NCBI GenBank assembly: GCA_002401045.1
Contig: NVSA01000045.1
Location: forward strand, 535-7,483
Origin: Paracoccaceae bacterium
GTDB taxonomy: Bacteria > Pseudomonadota > Alphaproteobacteria > Rhodobacterales > Rhodobacteraceae
Direction of reading: 5' to 3'
Length of the DNA stretch: 6,949 bases
Part shown: positions 5,972 to 6,949 of the stretch, piece by piece
Layout: each line of letters starts with the position of its first letter
How positions within the stretch are numbered: the first letter of the stretch is position 1
Program-made: the position numbers and the translations under genes
Notes under the pieces: generated by a model
What the model saw: the letters and a program-made list of their open reading frames with translations, nothing else
The model's database searches: none
What the model was told of the DNA's origin: nothing

Positions 5972-6949
5972 CGTATTTTTCACCTGCCTGCTGATATTGC
6001 CTGCACATTATGCCATTGCCGACCCGCTTTCTGCGGTTGATTGGCTATCAGATAGTTTGCAACAACCCCAACAAGTAGCCCCTGCGGATGATCCGTTGGA
6101 TGGCATAAGCACAGAGACGATTGAAACCACGATCTTATCCGATGTGGTCAAGGATACGGTTGGTTTATTGCCCGCACAAGTGTCAGGCATTCCTACGGAT
6201 TTCTGGGGCGATAGTGCGGTGAAAAGGCTGGCGGCTTTTATCCGTTACGCCCCCCATGGTCAGGTGCCTGAAATCACCAACCTTTGGCGACGGATTATCT
6301 TGGCGGAACTCAATGCGCCTGTCGCATCGAGTGCGGATAATCTGCTTTTATTGGCACGGATTGATAACTTGCTGTTGGCAGGAGATTTGAACCCCGCTGA
6401 ATCTTTGCTCAAGGCCGCCGATCCAAACGATCAGCAACTGTTTCGGCGTTGGTTTGATATTAGTATTTTAACACAACGCTCTGATGAGGCTTGTGCGCGA
6501 ATGATTGCGACCCCGCGCTTTGCACCAACGTTGCCTGCCCGTATTTTTTGCCTTGCACGCTCGGGCGATTGGAGCGCGGCCGCGATTACTTTATCAGCGG
6601 CCAGAATATTGGGCGATGTCACAAAAGATGAAGCGCTGTTGTTAGGCATGTTCCTGGACCCAGAGGCCTTTCCAGAGGTCAGCGACATTCCCAGCCCGAT
6701 AGTCATGACACCGCTGACATTTATAATGCGGGAAGCTTTGGGATTACCGCGCCCGAGCCAGACATTGCCCTTGGCATTCTTGCACCTTGATTTGCAAAAT
6801 AAAGCAGGCTGGAAACGACGTATTATTGCGGCTGAGCGTTTGGTGCGCGAACAAGCCCTGCCTACAACCAGTCTGTTGGATATCTATCTTGAGGGTAAAC
6901 CGTCAGCATCGGGGGGCGTTTGGCAACGGGTCAGCGCTGTGCAACGTTT
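5961..6949 (+). CDS. Predicted secreted or periplasmic protein of unknown function (3' truncated)
   Basis: From the ATG at 5961 the frame stays open for 329 codons to the right edge with no stop, so the gene continues outside the window. The product starts with a clear Sec signal peptide: Lys2, a hydrophobic core VFFTCLLILP at 5-14, and an AIA motif at 18-20, with cleavage expected before Asp21. Cys9 sits inside the core and is not a lipobox. The mature part has a polar, acidic and Gln-rich lead, then a segment with VSGIPTDFWGDS. After that come long stretches rich in Leu and Ala that look alpha-helical, perhaps helical-hairpin repeats as in TPR-like proteins; no consensus repeat could be fixed by eye. 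The start has no visible Shine-Dalgarno and lies inside the end of the small membrane-protein gene (11-bp overlap), which suggests translational coupling. The base usage resembles that of its neighbours. I do not know its function. Confidence 0.82.
   Translation, partial: MKLNVFFTCLLILPAHYAIADPLSAVDWLSDSLQQPQQVAPADDPLDGISTETIETTILSDVVKDTVGLLPAQVSGIPTDFWGDSAVKRLAAFIRYAPHGQVPEITNLWRRIILAELNAPVASSADNLLLLARIDNLLLAGDLNPAESLLKAADPNDQQLFRRWFDISILTQRSDEACARMIATPRFAPTLPARIFCLARSGDWSAAAITLSAARILGDVTKDEALLLGMFLDPEAFPEVSDIPSPIVMTPLTFIMREALGLPRPSQTLPLAFLHLDLQNKAGWKRRIIAAERLVREQALPTTSLLDIYLEGKPSASGGVWQRVSAVQR

Overview
The window reads as chromosomal DNA from an alphaproteobacterium, most likely a Rhodobacterales (Roseobacter-type) member of moderate GC. 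This rests on recalled protein style: a RACo-like corrinoid activator, a zwf-pgl pair, an aroK-aroB pair, and a short 'GYAYLGD' membrane protein opposite aroK. No search was run. It is almost wall-to-wall coding. Every gap is under 200 bp, and I see no tRNA, rRNA, CRISPR array, insertion sequence or phage gene.

Layout from left to right: (1) bases 1-737, plus strand: the C-terminal 244 residues of an ASKHA/RACo-type reductive activator of corrinoid proteins, ending in a Gly-rich and hexa-arginine tail. (2) 734-2883, minus strand: a zwf-pgl operon (glucose-6-phosphate dehydrogenase, then 6-phosphogluconolactonase) joined by an ATGA overlap. (3) 2884-3064: a divergent intergenic region with a weak zwf promoter candidate and two small palindromes. 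(4) 3065-4027, plus strand: a radical SAM protein of unknown function with six extra C-terminal cysteines. (5) 4024-5780, minus strand: aroK-aroB (shikimate kinase, 3-dehydroquinate synthase), also joined by an ATGA overlap. (6) 5781-5836: a short divergent spacer with an interrupted inverted repeat. (7) 5837 to the end, plus strand: a 44-residue single-pass membrane protein whose end overlaps the start of a large secreted protein. That large frame is open for 329 codons and runs off the window.

zwf and pgl carry out the two opening steps of the oxidative pentose phosphate and Entner-Doudoroff routes, giving NADPH and 6-phosphogluconate. aroK and aroB act in the shikimate pathway, which consumes the pentose-phosphate product erythrose 4-phosphate. 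That link is metabolic; the two operons are separate. Both convergent gene pairs end with stop codons interlocked in four bases (CTAG at 734-737, CTAA at 4024-4027), leaving no room for an intergenic terminator.

The least understood and most interesting parts are the radical SAM protein and the pair of envelope genes at the right end. I saw no clear evidence of a wholly new multi-gene system.
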